Source of the DNA: PGYR01 sp040264895
GTDB lineage: Bacteria; Bacteroidota; Ignavibacteria; Kapaibacteriales; UBA2268
Assembly (NCBI GenBank): GCA_040264895.1
Contig: JBDQHL010000069.1
Location: 1 to 6,895 of the forward strand
Direction of reading: 5' to 3'
Length of the DNA stretch: 6,895 nt
The notes under the pieces are model-generated. The model was given only the letters and a program-made list of their open reading frames with translations. It was not told where the DNA came from and did not search any database. A program made the translations under genes and the position numbers. This document shows, piece by piece, positions 5,589 to 6,895 of this stretch (position 1 is its first letter; every line of letters begins with the position of its first letter).

Positions 5589-6895
5589 CTATTTATTATA
5601 AGATTTAGCAAACTCTTCTAAAAATATAGCAGAAGCTTTAATTCCACCAAAATAGTGATCCAAATTGAATTTTTCATTTGGTGAGTGTATATTATCACCT
5701 TCTAAACCTAACCCCATAAGTACTGCTGGAGCATTCAGTTCAGATTGAAACATTTCTACTATTGGTATAGAACCGCCTTCTCTCATATTTACAGCTTTGT
5801 GACCAAAAGCATTTTCTAAAGCTGTAGAAGCTGCACTAACACCAGGAGAATCTATAGCTGCTTCCACAGGATTTCCACCATGGTGGCTATGTATTTCAAT
5901 TTGCATATAATCTGGGACTAAACTCTTTATATGATTAATTGCTTTCTCTGTGACTGACTTCCAAGTTTGGTTTGGTACTAATCTCATTGATATTTTTGCA
6001 GTAGCAGTAGAAGGAATAATTGACTTATGCCCCTCGTCAGTATATCCACTAAACATACCGTTTACATCAAGTGTAGGTCTAGATGATGCTCTTATTACTG
6101 TAGAATATCCTTCTTCACCAGTTAACCCAGACAAGCCAAGTTCATCGGCGTATTCTTTTTCATCAAATGGTAATGATTCTAATGTGTTAGTTTCTTCTGA
6201 ACTCAATTCCTTGACATCATCGTAAAATCCTTGAATTGTAACTTTTCCACTATCGTCGTGAAGTTTAGAAATTAGTTTCGATAATTCATTTGCAGGGTTA
6301 GGAACTGCACCACCATATTGACCAGAGTGTAAATCTCTATTTGGACCAGTTAAAGTAAGTTCTATAACAGCAATACCTCTTAAGCTATAAACAATCGATG
6401 GGATTTCATTTGCAAACCAGGATGTGTCAGAAATCAAGATAGTATCACAACTTAACTTATCATTATTTTTTGGTAGAAATTCCATTAATGCAGTACTTCC
6501 AGACTCTTCTTCACCTTCAATTAATATCTTTACATTTACAGGTAGTTTATCATTTACTTTAAGATGACCCTCAGCCCCTTTTACATGAGCAAAAACTTGT
6601 CCCTTATCATCTGCTGTTCCTCTCCCATACAACTTGCCATCTCTAATTGTTGGCTCAAATGGAGGTGAATCCCAAAGATTGATTGGGTCTTCTGGTTGTA
6701 CATCATAGTGCCCATATATTAGCACAGTTGGTGCATTTTCACCTGCTTCTAACCACTCTGCATAAACAATTGGGTGACCACTAGTTTCTATTATTTCTAC
6801 TTCTTTGAATCCAGATGAAAGTATATTTTCCTTCAACCAGTTAGCACATTCATTGACATCCTTTTTATTTCTTTCTTTTGTAGAAACTGATGGGA
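5589..6895 (-). CDS. M20-family metallo-dipeptidase, N-terminus beyond right edge
   Basis: 434 residues are visible and the frame is open to the right edge, so the true start lies outside. The TTG at 6836-6834 is an internal leucine: in-frame codons upstream read PSVSTKERNKKD...CANW, the N-terminal 'PSVS' region expected in these enzymes. Counting from that TTG as residue 1, the di-zinc site is clear: GHYDVQ (42-47; H43 ligand, D45), GTADDKG (73-79; D76 bridging), EGEEESGS (107-114; E110 catalytic base, E111 ligand), D137 in ISDTSW, DLHSGQYGG (168-176; H170 in the lid domain) and IHSPNE (383-388; H384 ligand). The lid region has GYTDEGHKSIIPSTATAKIS (264-283). The family is cytosolic and cleaves dipeptides or similar amide substrates; this subgroup resembles the CNDP-like dipeptidases, but the substrate cannot be read from the sequence. 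The gene stops 3 bases before mccB, suggesting an operon for peptide and amino-acid use. Confidence 0.9.
   Translation of the reverse strand, partial: PSVSTKERNKKDVNECANWLKENILSSGFKEVEIIETSGHPIVYAEWLEAGENAPTVLIYGHYDVQPEDPINLWDSPPFEPTIRDGKLYGRGTADDKGQVFAHVKGAEGHLKVNDKLPVNVKILIEGEEESGSTALMEFLPKNNDKLSCDTILISDTSWFANEIPSIVYSLRGIAVIELTLTGPNRDLHSGQYGGAVPNPANELSKLISKLHDDSGKVTIQGFYDDVKELSSEETNTLESLPFDEKEYADELGLSGLTGEEGYSTVIRASSRPTLDVNGMFSGYTDEGHKSIIPSTATAKISMRLVPNQTWKSVTEKAINHIKSLVPDYMQIEIHSHHGGNPVEAAIDSPGVSAASTALENAFGHKAVNMREGGSIPIVEMFQSELNAPAVLMGLGLEGDNIHSPNEKFNLDHYFGGIKASAIFLEEFAKSYNK

Noticed and set aside
5950..6225. 91-codon open frame on the plus strand
   Set aside because: It is antisense to the conserved M20 peptidase coding sequence, including its lid domain. 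Composition is serine-rich and resembles no protein family I know; it is a shadow frame.

Overview
This is an AT-rich window (about one third G+C by eye) of tightly packed bacterial chromosome. It holds six protein-coding genes, two of them cut by the window edges. The -7-type promoter words (TAnnTTTG) and the mostly absent Shine-Dalgarno sequences point to Bacteroidota or a relative in the FCB group. The style of the ScpA and methylcrotonyl-CoA carboxylase beta proteins fits this. A standalone alanine racemase, not fused to MurF, is compatible with an Ignavibacteria- or Kapabacteria-like lineage, but the sequence alone does not settle the genus.

Left part (1-2098, all on the minus strand): alanine racemase (alr), then scpA, then the first 73 codons of scpB. 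ScpA and ScpB are the non-SMC partners of the chromosome-condensing SMC complex, and their genes overlap by one base (TAATG). A 69-base gap with a candidate promoter separates alr from scpA. Positions 2099-2348 form a divergent intergenic region between alr and the next gene, with a candidate promoter for each direction and one clear ribosome binding site.

Middle (2349-3893, plus strand): a complete L-glutamate-gamma-semialdehyde (1-pyrroline-5-carboxylate) dehydrogenase, the second step of proline catabolism. It is followed by a strong hairpin with T-tracts on both sides (3917-3950), placed to end transcription from both converging sides.

Right part (3978-6895, minus strand): an M20-family dipeptidase whose N-terminus lies beyond the right edge, followed after 3 bases by a complete acyl-CoA carboxylase carboxyltransferase subunit of the methylcrotonyl-CoA type (leucine degradation). 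The right half therefore has an amino-acid and peptide catabolism theme: peptide hydrolysis, leucine breakdown and, convergently, proline/ornithine breakdown to glutamate. The biotin carboxylase partner of the carboxyltransferase and a proline dehydrogenase are not in the window.

I found no RNA genes, mobile elements, CRISPR arrays, recent-transfer signatures or unknown multi-gene system. This looks like an ordinary housekeeping and catabolic region, and the findings below are modest.
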